Assembly: GCA_003326205.1 (NCBI GenBank)
Contig: LWTK01000036.1
Location: forward strand, 186,001 to 250,000
Length of the DNA: 64,000 nt
Source of the DNA: Nostoc sp. ATCC 43529
GTDB taxonomy: Bacteria > Cyanobacteriota > Cyanobacteriia > Cyanobacteriales > Nostocaceae
Reading direction: 5' to 3'
Every line of letters starts with the position of its first letter. The stretch's first letter is position 1. Position numbers and translations under genes: made by a program. Shown here piece after piece: positions 25,125 through 33,619 of this stretch. Under the pieces are notes generated by a model, which ran no database searches, was not told the DNA's origin, and worked only from the letters and a program-made list of their open reading frames with translations.

Positions 25125-27185
25125 TTAATTCTGATTGCTAGATGTTCCAATTAATTGTTTAAAGCGTTTATCTTCGGCGATATCATCAAAATCTAAGTCG
25201 GTTGCTGCTTCTTCTTTGTATCTGGGATTAAGTTCAATTGCTTGTTGCAGAGTTGCTAGAGATAGTTCTATTTGTCTTTGGAGTGCGTAACAGGCAGCTT
25301 TGTTGTAATAGGCGCTGGCATAATCTGGCTTAATTTCTAATGCTTTATTAAAACTAGCGATCGCTTCATCATCGCGTCCCAGTCTGACTAGGGTATAGCC
25401 GTATTTATCCAAAATTTTGGGAGAATTTGGTTGTAATTCTAGGGCTTTTTCTAAAGATGGAATTGCTTCTTCATATTGTTCTAATGCTATTAGCGAAAGA
25501 CTTCGATTCAGCCAAGCAACTGCATCGTCAGGCTTGATTTGTGTAGCTTTATCAAATGAGGCAAAGGCTTGTTGATGCTGTTGTAAATAACCAAAAGCAA
25601 CGCCGCGATCGCACCAAGCTTGGTGATATTCTGGTTCAATTTGAATAGCGCGATCGTAAGAGGCGATGGCATCTTTGTAGCGTTTTAATCTTCCGAGAGT
25701 TAAGCCGTGTTTTAACCAAATAACAGGGTCATCAGCTTGGGCTTTAACTGCTTGGTTGTAAATGGCGATCGCATCTTGATAACGTTTTTCAGAAAACAGC
25801 GCATCTGCCTGTTTTACATATTCCTCAGCCGTGAATTCTGGTTGTTGTGGCTGTTCTTCTGTTGTTTTTTCAACTTCCTTGGGAATGGATGTAGATGTCA
25901 TCTCAATCAATTCTTGAAGAATGAGATCTTTTCTTTGTTGGGCATCCAATTGTAACTCAGATAACTGAGAGACAAACTCTGTTTCTAATTTTTCTAACTT
26001 CTCTAAAATGAGAATCTTTTGTTGTTGGGCATTGAATTGTAGCTCTGAGAATTGCGAACTAAATTCATAACCCGATTTTTCCAAATTCTCAATGATTAAC
26101 TCCTTCGATTTTTGAGCGTCTACTTCTAATTGAGACAAGCGATCGCTAAACTCTAATTGCAATGCTGTTAAATTCTCAATAATTTTATTTTTTTGCTCTT
26201 GAGCTTCTGCCTGTAATTCCGATATCTGATATTTCAATTCATTATCTAATTTCTCAAACGTGGCATTTTTTTGCTGTTGAACACCTATTTCTAAATTCGA
26301 TAATTGCGAAACAAATTCTGACTGCAATTTAGTTAAGCTCTCAAGAATTATATCCCTTTGCTGTTGAGTATCAGATTGCCATCCAGACAGTTGAGATGTA
26401 AACTCAGACTTTGATAATTCTAAATCAGCAACCGCTAATTCTTGCTGTTGTTTTATACCCAACTTTAAATTAGACAGTTCTTCAGACAAACTTGATGCTA
26501 ACTTTCCGAGATTTTCCAGCCCTAAATCTCTTTGTTGTTGAGCTTCCAATTCTAACTTAGATAACGCCGAAGCAAATTTTGACTCTAAAGATGCTATATT
26601 TTCTTGAGATGTTTTAATTTCCGATTCTAACCGATTTAATATTTGTGTTTTAACTAAATTTATGTCAGATGTTACAAGAGATAAATTTTCTGCTTGATTT
26701 TTAATTTTTTCTTGAAGACCAGCAGTTTCCTGTTCTAAATCATAATTTATTTTTTTAGCTTCTTGAATCAGATTTTCCGCATGTTCCTTAACAGTAGTCA
26801 GTTGATTTTGTAATTTTTCTACCCCCTCTAATTGTTGCATTGCTCGCTCAACAATTTCACGGATAATAGCTCGTCGCAATAGCCAAAGTAAAGCAATGAT
26901 AGCCAAGGGAAACAAACTTAATATAACTAGCCAGATATTAATTAAAATAGTTGTACGGCTAAAAGCACTCTTCAAATCAGATTGAACTTGCTTTTCAGCT
27001 CGTAGTCGCGTTAATTCTTCACGTTCTTGATTTGATAACACCGCAGCAGGGGTTGTCACTGGTTTGGATAATGCTGCGGATTGTCCACTGGCAATACTAG
27101 CAGATAGTAGTAAAGGTGAAAGGATAATAGCGCTTTTTACAAATAAAGCGAAAATAGCTTGATTTTTACTCTTCATAACAACCAT
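25125..27185 (-). CDS. Membrane-anchored coiled-coil and TPR protein
   Basis: 686 aa. A signal-like N-terminus (SAIILSPLLLSASIASG) is followed by a membrane helix at about 83-102 (IWLVILSLFPLAIIALLWLL). Residues about 115-430 are a long coiled coil built from roughly 30-residue repeats of the form QLSxLQxDAQQQKxLILExL. Residues about 455-670 hold six TPR units (YQDAIAIYNQAVKAQADDPV and relatives). TPRs point to protein-protein contacts; the partner is unknown. Start 27185 or 27176. Confidence 0.8.
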   Translation of the reverse strand: MVVMKSKNQAIFALFVKSAIILSPLLLSASIASGQSAALSKPVTTPAAVLSNQEREELTRLRAEKQVQSDLKSAFSRTTILINIWLVILSLFPLAIIALLWLLRRAIIREIVERAMQQLEGVEKLQNQLTTVKEHAENLIQEAKKINYDLEQETAGLQEKIKNQAENLSLVTSDINLVKTQILNRLESEIKTSQENIASLESKFASALSKLELEAQQQRDLGLENLGKLASSLSEELSNLKLGIKQQQELAVADLELSKSEFTSQLSGWQSDTQQQRDIILESLTKLQSEFVSQLSNLEIGVQQQKNATFEKLDNELKYQISELQAEAQEQKNKIIENLTALQLEFSDRLSQLEVDAQKSKELIIENLEKSGYEFSSQFSELQFNAQQQKILILEKLEKLETEFVSQLSELQLDAQQRKDLILQELIEMTSTSIPKEVEKTTEEQPQQPEFTAEEYVKQADALFSEKRYQDAIAIYNQAVKAQADDPVIWLKHGLTLGRLKRYKDAIASYDRAIQIEPEYHQAWCDRGVAFGYLQQHQQAFASFDKATQIKPDDAVAWLNRSLSLIALEQYEEAIPSLEKALELQPNSPKILDKYGYTLVRLGRDDEAIASFNKALEIKPDYASAYYNKAACYALQRQIELSLATLQQAIELNPRYKEEAATDLDFDDIAEDKRFKQLIGTSSNQN

Positions 27186-27418
27186 CTCAATCTTTTGGTC
27201 AGTTCTTGAAGCGGCGTGCCTCTCTCCAATCTATAACAAAATTAAGTAGTAATCTGGTGAAATATACTAAAGGATAGGCATTGAGTTCATCCTGTTACAT
27301 CTGATATCTCAGTAACTACCACTTTTGGGATATCTAATTTTTTACAATATCTACTTAAAGCTCAGGTCTTCACACTCTTGATTCTAAATTCTTCTTCAAT
27401 TAAAAAAGGCGGTAGAAA

Positions 27419-27679
27419 ATGGGTCGCATCAATCCTTATACACTACAAATGCAGATTACTCGAATGTTTGAGCAGGGACAATCATTCTTTGCCACAACCA
27501 AAGTGCAAGAATGGTTGAAAGAACGCCAACACAATCCACAAGATTATGATGTTATTTTCCATCAAAAACCTGCGCCTCCTGGTTCAAAGCAAGTGATGGT
27601 GGTGGAAATTGAATTGCGCCGCAAAGATGGACAACCAGTAGATCCTTGGTTGCAAGAACAAGCCAACCTTCATGCGTAA
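27419..27679 (+). CDS. Small conserved cyanobacterial protein
   Basis: 86 aa (MGRINPYTLQMQITRMFEQG, then FFATTKVQEWLKERQHNPQD). A GGCGG element 8 nt before the ATG is a plausible ribosome binding site. Compact, no cysteines, no membrane segment. The family is one I associate with cyanobacterial hypothetical proteins, with no known function. Confidence 0.7.
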   Translation: MGRINPYTLQMQITRMFEQGQSFFATTKVQEWLKERQHNPQDYDVIFHQKPAPPGSKQVMVVEIELRRKDGQPVDPWLQEQANLHA

Positions 27680-28083
27680 TCTAATTTTAGATTTTGGATT
27701 TTCAATTGTGCAGTAGATGTACGGTGTGTTACGCCGGAGGCTAACGCACCCCGACATACAATATCAAGATGGTGCGGTGTTGTGCTATTCACTTGCTTAG
27801 CAGAAAGACAAAATCTGAGCAAATCTCAAAAGAATCAAATTTGAAAAGGCAATAGGGAAGAAGCTTTTTGAGTTGTAGTTAGTTTTTTGGTGGAATTTGA
27901 TATCTAGATAAATTGCAGTTATGACTGAGATCATAGCCGGTGGCAAATACCCCTCTCACTTGATAACAATCACCCAATCAGGTGAGTCTAGTGGGTGAAG
28001 TAAGACAAAAGTAAATATCATATATTGAGGCTATAAATGGTTAACTTGTACACCAATTTGTAGCCTTAAAAAGTAGGAATTAG
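27680..28083. other. Intergenic region with GGTGCGTTACG-type repeat
   Basis: tacggtgtgttacgccggag then gctaacgcaccccgaca forms an inverted pair around 27720-27765, related to the block at 43555-43615. The remainder shows nothing recognisable. Confidence 0.55.
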
Positions 28084-28743
28084 ATGATGAGTGTAAACCA
28101 AATTTATGGAGAATCGCCGAATCAATTTTATCTAAACTTGGGTAAAAATTTTTTTGCTTGGATGATGGCTAAACGCAGCAGCACCTATAATAAAGAGCTA
28201 GGCGATCGCAAACGCTCACTTTTTGCCAATCTCCAAGGTAAAGTATTAGAAATTAGTCCGCGAGATGGTTCTAACTTACGCTATTATCCTCCCAATATTG
28301 ACTTAATAGGAATGGAACCAGATTTACAGATGCATTCCTATCTCCAAAAACAAGCAAAAGAACTTGGTTTAAACATCGACCTCCGCTTTGGTAATGCTGA
28401 ATGGCTAGACATTGAAGATAACAGTGTTGATACTGTTGTCGCTACCTTACTTTTATGTTCAGTGCCAAATATCAACTATACATTACAGGCAATTTTAAGA
28501 GTACTCAAACCAGGTGGAAGTTTCTTATTTATTGAACATATTGCCGCACCTGAAGGAAGTTTATTGCGAAAAATCCAAAATACAATTAGTCCAATTTGGA
28601 AAACCTTAGCCGATAATTGTTATCCAGATAGAGAAATTGATATTGCCTTACAAAAAGCTGGTTTTGCCAGCGTTAATTATGAGTATTTTCAAGTTGGATT
28701 GCCGATTGTCAGTCCTCATATTATTGGTGTAGCTACAAAATAA
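28084..28743 (+). CDS. Class I SAM-dependent methyltransferase
   Basis: 219 aa. SAM-binding motif I is VLEISPRDGSNLRYY, with an acidic strand end GMEPD (residue about 77), motif ATLLLCSVPN and the KPGGSFLFIEHI post-motif. The layout is like METTL7-type or ubiquinone/menaquinone-type methyltransferases. The usual G-x-G in motif I is degenerate here (PRDGSN), which is seen in this subgroup. Substrate unknown. ATGATG start, with AGGA 5 nt upstream. Confidence 0.82.
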   Translation: MMSVNQIYGESPNQFYLNLGKNFFAWMMAKRSSTYNKELGDRKRSLFANLQGKVLEISPRDGSNLRYYPPNIDLIGMEPDLQMHSYLQKQAKELGLNIDLRFGNAEWLDIEDNSVDTVVATLLLCSVPNINYTLQAILRVLKPGGSFLFIEHIAAPEGSLLRKIQNTISPIWKTLADNCYPDREIDIALQKAGFASVNYEYFQVGLPIVSPHIIGVATK

Positions 28744-28784
28744 AAAAGTTTTTGAGACTTTTTAAAAAACATATTTTGATAACA

Positions 28785-29303
28785 TTACTCTCCCAGCAAC
28801 AACACATTCATTTGTTTTGACATACTCCAGAAATGAGCTAAAAATATTTTAGATATTTCATTAAAATCAGTTAGCTCTAGACCTGGTTCTTTTCCAAGAT
28901 CAAGCTTAAATCTTATCGCGTGATTAAAAAGCATTATTGCTTCGTCTAAAGTCACAATACAATCATCGCTCGTTTTTTGTTCTGTTAGAATTTGTTGAAA
29001 TCTTTTTCTAGGCTCAACTCCAGAGCGTTGGCACCAATATCCGAAACTCTGGCGGCTATGTATTTTGTGAGTTTCTTTAAGAGTTGTTTTAGAAGATATA
29101 TATAATTTATGTTCTAAATAACTAACAATATCGCCCAACAAAATAAACACTTCCTTATGATTTTTTAAGGGAGAGTGGGGATCAAAGCATTCAAGTAGTT
29201 CGCTTCTATTTTCTTCAAATATTTGTTTAGAAACTCCCGAAATTATTAATTGCTCTACATAATATTTAAATTGATCATAATTACTTTTTTGTGCTGAAGC
29301 CAC
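28785..29303 (-). CDS. Hypothetical protein
   Basis: 172 aa, soluble, helical, no motif that I recognise (begins MASAQKSNYDQFKYYVEQLI, contains SFGYWCQRSGVEPRKRFQQI). Convergent with the methyltransferase gene 42 bp away. Codon usage and AT-content resemble neighbours. It could be an accessory-region gene; no function is proposed. Confidence 0.6.
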   Translation of the reverse strand: MASAQKSNYDQFKYYVEQLIISGVSKQIFEENRSELLECFDPHSPLKNHKEVFILLGDIVSYLEHKLYISSKTTLKETHKIHSRQSFGYWCQRSGVEPRKRFQQILTEQKTSDDCIVTLDEAIMLFNHAIRFKLDLGKEPGLELTDFNEISKIFLAHFWSMSKQMNVLLLGE

Positions 29304-29512
29304 GTATTATACTCCTTTTTTGTTTTTGATTAACTAGTTAATTGGTATAAATATCTTACGTTGCAATTCTCTAAAACGCAATGTATTACAGAAAAAGCAG
29401 AAATAATTTGTTTCGCGCAGAGGCGCAGAGAGTTAGAGTTAAGAATTGCTGATTTTTGTATTTGATATTTAAGTTGAGTAATACCAAAATTTCTATTTAG
29501 CTCACTAGCAAC

Positions 29513-30472
29513 CTAGATTCTAGAAATTTTCTGGAACCTTTTTTCCATACCAACATTACCCTGTAAGCCACCTGTGTGTACCAGCAGCAAACTTTTACCT
29601 TTACCAAAAAATCCCTGCTGTAATAAATCCATCACTCCATAAAACATTTTTGCAGTATATACGTAATCGAGAGTTACGCCATGCGCCTCGTTAAATTCCT
29701 GGCTGAATCGTAGCAATTCCTGATTCACTTTTGCATAGCCACCGAAGTGATAATCACACATTAATTCCCAAGAACCTGGAGAACTATACGGAGTCGGTAA
29801 ACCAGAGGCGAGGTAATTTGTCAAGAGAGTTTCGATTTCTTCTCGCAGAAAACCTCCATTTTTCAACACAGGAAAAGCGATCGCTTTTTGTACTTGATGT
29901 AACGAAAGCGCAATTCCAGCCAGTGTTGTAGCGGTACCGCAGGCTAGACAAATATAATCAAAGGCGTAGGCATAGCCCGCCGTAGGCATCGCTTCACTAA
30001 TTATCTCTGTACAACCGCGCACGCCGTTTAAATTATTACCGCCTTCAGGAATGATAAATACTTCGCCGAAACGCTGTCGCAGATATTCATGTAACGCTGC
30101 TGTGTTGCGTTCTCGATACATTTCACGTGAGACATACACAAGTTCCATACCCTGCTGCACAGCAAAACTCAGCGTTGGATTTAATGGTAACTTTTCCTCC
30201 CCACGAATTACGCCGATGGTATGAAATCCCAAAAGATTACCGGCGGCTGCGGTTGCATAGATGTGATTGGAATAAGCACCGCCAAAGGTAAGCAGCTTAG
30301 TGAAATTTTTTTGCTTTGCTTCCAAAAGGTTATATTTCAACTTAAACCACTTATTCCCATTAACCCACGGGTGCACAACATCAAGACGTAACACATACAA
30401 ATTAACATCACCTTCATCGGCAATTGCGGTGTTTATTTGTTGTACAAATGGAGGAAAAAATCTTAATGACAT
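29513..30472 (-). CDS. PLP-dependent D-cysteine desulfhydrase / ACC deaminase-like enzyme
   Basis: 319 aa, fold-type II PLP enzyme. The lysine that binds PLP is in VNGNKWFKLKYNLLEA, followed by TFGGAYSNHIYATAAAG (substrate/phosphate loop) and CGTATTLAGIAL. Family members act on D-cysteine or 1-aminocyclopropane-1-carboxylate; sequence alone does not separate them, though desulfhydrase is likelier in cyanobacteria. Between SEA and FDYICLACG about ten residues (MPTAGYAYA) are encoded by a dispersed repeat at 29964-29992 read in frame. A SLOG-domain gene follows upstream on the same strand, 50 bp from its start. Confidence 0.85.
   Translation of the reverse strand: MSLRFFPPFVQQINTAIADEGDVNLYVLRLDVVHPWVNGNKWFKLKYNLLEAKQKNFTKLLTFGGAYSNHIYATAAAGNLLGFHTIGVIRGEEKLPLNPTLSFAVQQGMELVYVSREMYRERNTAALHEYLRQRFGEVFIIPEGGNNLNGVRGCTEIISEAMPTAGYAYAFDYICLACGTATTLAGIALSLHQVQKAIAFPVLKNGGFLREEIETLLTNYLASGLPTPYSSPGSWELMCDYHFGGYAKVNQELLRFSQEFNEAHGVTLDYVYTAKMFYGVMDLLQQGFFGKGKSLLLVHTGGLQGNVGMEKRFQKISRI
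29964..29992 (-). repeat. In-frame GCGATGCCTACGG repeat inside the PLP enzyme gene
   Basis: On the coding strand the insert is GCGATGCCTACGGCGGGCTA then TGCCTACGC, with direct ATGCCTAC repeats. This unit is a familiar dispersed repeat in Nostoc-type genomes and here is translated. Confidence 0.65.
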
Positions 30473-30524
30473 ATTGAAATATTATAATAAATATTTAAGT
30501 TAATTTTTACCTATATAATTAAAT

Positions 30525-30905
30525 TTAAAATCCCAATTTTTTGACGCGTCTATCTAAATTTGCCTGTGTTCCAGACCGTTTTCTACCAGATCGTACCCAA
30601 GCAATATCTTGATGAGAATCACGCGTCATTTGTTCATCTCGCTCTGCATCACTTTTAAATCCACCACGAGTTGAAAATCCAACGTTATTTCGAGGACTCG
30701 CGAACATGTGATACACAACAACCGCCTCTGTTTTTCCAAAGAGATACTGCTGTGCAAGCATGTCAGCACCTCTAGCATCTCCAACAATAAAACTATGATT
30801 TTGTTGAAGGGCGTTATCAATCAAAAAGCGGTAGTGTTCGTCAAATTCTGCCTCAGTTAAATTTAAGTGACCGCTAATAAAATTGACAATTTGTTCTTGT
30901 GCCAT
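30525..30905 (-). CDS. SLOG-domain protein (YspA/cpYpsA-related)
   Basis: 126 aa. N-terminal strand-turn FISGHLNLTEAEFDEHY and the nucleotide-binding-like FIVGDARGADMLAQQYL match the SLOG (LOG/DprA-like Rossmann) superfamily; SRNNVGF-like and R-rich C-terminal parts follow. SLOG members bind or sense nucleotides or cleave them; for this group the role is unsettled. It may be co-transcribed with the PLP enzyme 52 bp downstream. Confidence 0.65.
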   Translation of the reverse strand: MAQEQIVNFISGHLNLTEAEFDEHYRFLIDNALQQNHSFIVGDARGADMLAQQYLFGKTEAVVVYHMFASPRNNVGFSTRGGFKSDAERDEQMTRDSHQDIAWVRSGRKRSGTQANLDRRVKKLGF

Positions 30906-31001
30906 ATTTCCATCAGACTAACGGATTACCAAGAAATAATACCAATTCAAAATTCAAAATTCAAAATTCAAAATTAGGTAATTGTCAAACAATATTCTGA
31001 A

Positions 31002-31145
31002 CAGGACTTACGCAAAAGAGAACGAAAGTAGGGGTAATACCCTGCGGGTTCGCTCTTAGCGTTCTCGCAGAGTAGCCGCTGTGCGTCTACATGAATTACC
31101 GCAACGCTTGAATAAGGTTTTCAGTCACATATTGCGTAAGTCCTG
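31002..31145. mobile_element. MITE-like element, TIR CAGGACTTACGCAA, copy 1
   Basis: caggacttacgcaa (31002-31015) and ttgcgtaagtcctg (31132-31145) are exact 14-bp inverted repeats. About 144 bp, no coding capacity. A second copy is at 63471-63630 and a truncated one at 48144-48197. AATTCAAAATTC-type repeats precede it at 30945-30975. Confidence 0.8.
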
Positions 31146-31172
31146 CTGAATTCTGAATTCTGAATTCTCAGT

Positions 31173-32093
31173 TTAATTGAGCTTTGTTGCTGGCTTTAAT
31201 TGTGTGGGTTGGCTGAGACTGCGGAAATAAAGACCGCCTACGGTTATCCAAAAAAGTAGATAACCGACAGCTTGCAGTAAATACAGTTTTTGGGTATAGC
31301 CAAATAAGGTTTTCAGCAAAATACCGGGAAACTTTCGGTCAGGTAAGATGGTTGAGAAGTCCCAAACTTGGGGGCCTAAAAGACAAGATGTATTTCCTTG
31401 TCCGCAAATACCCAATTTGGGGTTGATTTGGCTAAAAGCGATCGCCGCAGCATCAACATGGCGCAGAACAGAAATTACCAACCCGGAGACAATCAGCAGC
31501 AGCAATACACCCATCACTTGGAAAAATTGGCTTAAATTAATTCGGATGCTCCATTTAAATAGCAGCATTCCGATGACAACAGCGATCGCTAATCCTCCCA
31601 TCGCACCCAAAACAGGCGTCAAACCTTCTTGAAACTTAGCGACGATAAACAAAGCTGTTTCTAAACCTTCGCGAAACACAGCAATAAAAATTAAGCTAAA
31701 AATTGCCCAACCTGCGCTATCGTTTTCGCCCAAGGCACTTTTGACAGAACCTTCAATCTCAGCTTTGAGAAATCGCGCTTGTCGTGTCATCCAAATTAGC
31801 ATCCAACTGAGCATAGCGATCGCAATGACACCTAATCCAACCTCAAAAAGTTGCTTAAATACAGGTGCATAGAGCTGCTTAGATGTCTGCAATCCTTGTA
31901 GTCCTACATGAATTAGCAAACCAAATACAAAACTCGCTAAGATACCGATGAAAACCCCTAAGTAAACCCAACGCTGTAATTTTTGTTGTTGAGCTTGCTG
32001 TAAACACGCAAAGACGATTCCCACAACTAAAGCGGCTTCAACGCCTTCTCTTAAGGTGATAAAAAAAGTTGGTAATGCAGCACTCCAATTCAT
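31173..32093 (-). CDS. FTR1 family iron permease
   Basis: About 306 aa, seven membrane helices. Both REGLE-type iron-coordinating motifs are present: LREGVEAALVVGIV in TM1 and FREGLETALFIVAK in TM4. ATG 32093 (MNWSAALPTFFITLREG) matches the family start; the frame extends 26 codons upstream without similarity. High-affinity Fe uptake across the plasma membrane is expected. No multicopper oxidase or EfeO/EfeB gene is adjacent. Upstream is the transposase remnant, so the promoter may have been changed. Confidence 0.9.
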   Translation of the reverse strand: MNWSAALPTFFITLREGVEAALVVGIVFACLQQAQQQKLQRWVYLGVFIGILASFVFGLLIHVGLQGLQTSKQLYAPVFKQLFEVGLGVIAIAMLSWMLIWMTRQARFLKAEIEGSVKSALGENDSAGWAIFSLIFIAVFREGLETALFIVAKFQEGLTPVLGAMGGLAIAVVIGMLLFKWSIRINLSQFFQVMGVLLLLIVSGLVISVLRHVDAAAIAFSQINPKLGICGQGNTSCLLGPQVWDFSTILPDRKFPGILLKTLFGYTQKLYLLQAVGYLLFWITVGGLYFRSLSQPTQLKPATKLN

Positions 32094-32267
32094 AGGACGT
32101 TGATTAATAATTTCACTAACAGAGGGTTTAGCGAGAGCTTTTGAGTATACTTGCTGAGTTACCTCCCACAAGCTTCTGCCAAAGCTATGCTAACAGCGAT
32201 CGCACTCAGAGGATTACCTAAAATTGGGGCTACTTTGAGTAGTGGGTAAATACAGCAGATTTGAGGT

Positions 32268-32630
32268 TCATGAGGTACAGTAGCAGCAATTAGTAAACCA
32301 ATTTTTTAGATGCATTGGCTCAACTAGTTTCAGCGCAATTTTAATTAAACCATCAACGACAGATGCACTCTTGGGAGAAAATTGTTTCAGAAAAGCTTTT
32401 AATTGTGACCACCAATGTTCAATTGGATTGAATTCAGGAGAATAAGGAGATAGATAAACAACACTTGCTCCCACTCCTTCAATCAAAGGCTTAATCTCTT
32501 CGACTTGATGAGCAGGTAGATTATCCATGACAACGACTGCACCAACCCATAATTGCGGAAGTAAAAAATGTTCTACAAAAACTTTATATGCATCTCCATC
32601 CATTGAGCCGTTTAATCTGAGTTTACTATT
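32268..32630 (-). pseudogene. IS630-family transposase, C-terminal remnant
   Basis: About 120 residues of a DDE_3 transposase: VVMDNLPAHQ (second Asp) and VYLSPYSPEFNPIEHWWSQL (final Glu region) are clear, and it ends CCYCTS as intact members do. The N-terminal HTH and first catalytic Asp are missing. The reading frame runs on upstream to 32675 but into unrelated sequence, so it is a decayed 3' fragment. Confidence 0.8.
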
Positions 32631-32731
32631 TCGGTGGCTCTCAGATGAGGAATTTGCGTCACCCATCTTACCCAATTGTCGGGTGCGAGGCTAATTAACT
32701 TTTTAGTGCTAACATCGGCTGGCTTTGTCAT
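32615..32731 (-). pseudogene. N-terminal stub of a second gene, truncated at the transposase remnant
   Basis: From ATG 32731, in a different frame, MTKPADVSTKKLISLAPDNW then VRWVTQIP resembles the start of a cyanobacterial Rpn/PD-(D/E)XK-type family as I recall it. The similarity stops after about 38 codons with a stop, where the transposase sequence begins. Confidence 0.45.
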
Positions 32732-32883
32732 AATCGCAATTTAAAAAGAGGCAGTAAGTTCAGTTATCAGGCTGAAAATAACTGCCATCTCAAATTCAGG
32801 AATCAGAAGTTAAAGAATTAGGAAAACATTTGATGAATATAGTAATCATACTAGATTACTGCTGAATTTAAACTTCTGATTGT

Positions 32884-33486
32884 TCACTGCCAAACGTAGA
32901 TGAGGATAAACAAAACAATCCAGATAACATCGACGAAGTGCCAAAACAATGAAGTTGCATTAACGCCAAAGTGACCTGTGTCGTAATTACCAGGAATGAA
33001 AGACCGTACTAAAATAATCAACTGCAACAGAATACCAGTCAAAACGTGCAAACCGTGAAATCCTGTGAGCAAATAGAACGTGCCACCGAATACTCCTGAA
33101 GTAAAGCCAAAGGCGAGGCTATTCCATTCAATTGCTTGCCCAACTAAAAAGTAAGTTCCCATCGCCATTGTTGCTAAAAGAAACAGGCGAAATTTCACTA
33201 AGTCATGGCGTTGAAGGGCGCGTTCTGCTAAGTAAATTACAAAGCTACTGGCAACAAGAACTACTGTGTTGATTGCGGGTTCTTTTACTTCTAGTCCAGA
33301 AACACCAGCGGGTAGCCAGTTAGGAGTTGTTGTTTTGTAGATGATATATCCTGCGAAAAAACTTAGGAAAATTACGCTTTCAGAGAGTAGGAAGACAATG
33401 AAGCCAAACATTTTATTGCCTTCTTCATCGTGGGTATGTTCTACCTCTGTGTGGTGTAATTCGTGGGAATTGATATAGCTGTCCAT
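32884..33486 (-). CDS. ctaE: Heme-copper oxidase subunit III (alternative cox set)
   Basis: 200 aa with five membrane helices, the short form of subunit III. NKMFGFIVFLLSESVIFLSF and FHGLHVLTGILLQL are family blocks, and WHFVDVIWIVLFILIY closes the protein. Last gene of the oxidase operon, 133 bp after coxA; that spacer contains a repeat and a perfect 9-bp hairpin (33559-33579). Given the CuA-less subunit II, the complex is taken to be the ARTO type. Confidence 0.92.
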   Translation of the reverse strand: MDSYINSHELHHTEVEHTHDEEGNKMFGFIVFLLSESVIFLSFFAGYIIYKTTTPNWLPAGVSGLEVKEPAINTVVLVASSFVIYLAERALQRHDLVKFRLFLLATMAMGTYFLVGQAIEWNSLAFGFTSGVFGGTFYLLTGFHGLHVLTGILLQLIILVRSFIPGNYDTGHFGVNATSLFWHFVDVIWIVLFILIYVWQ

Positions 33487-33519
33487 TGGTGGAGTTTGGT
33501 TTTTGAGGAGTGAGTTTGA

Positions 33520-33612
33520 AACGCAAAGGAACGCAAAGGGAAGCGCAGAGAGAAGTCGGAGCGGCGGCTTCCGCCGCTCTGACGGTGGTACGCGGAGGGT
33601 TTCTGCGTCTTC
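33520..33612. repeat. Repeat insertion with GC hairpin between coxA and coxC
   Basis: CGCAAAGG/CGCAGAG-type repeat followed by gagcggcgg-ctt-ccgccgctc, a perfect 9-bp stem. It may attenuate or process the operon transcript. Confidence 0.6.
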
Positions 33613-33619
33613 CCTGGGG

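Noticed and set aside
24466..25154. Several long frames rich in LPSCLLTFLPS or HCPLPIA
   Set aside because: They are translations of octamer and heptamer arrays that lack stops by composition.
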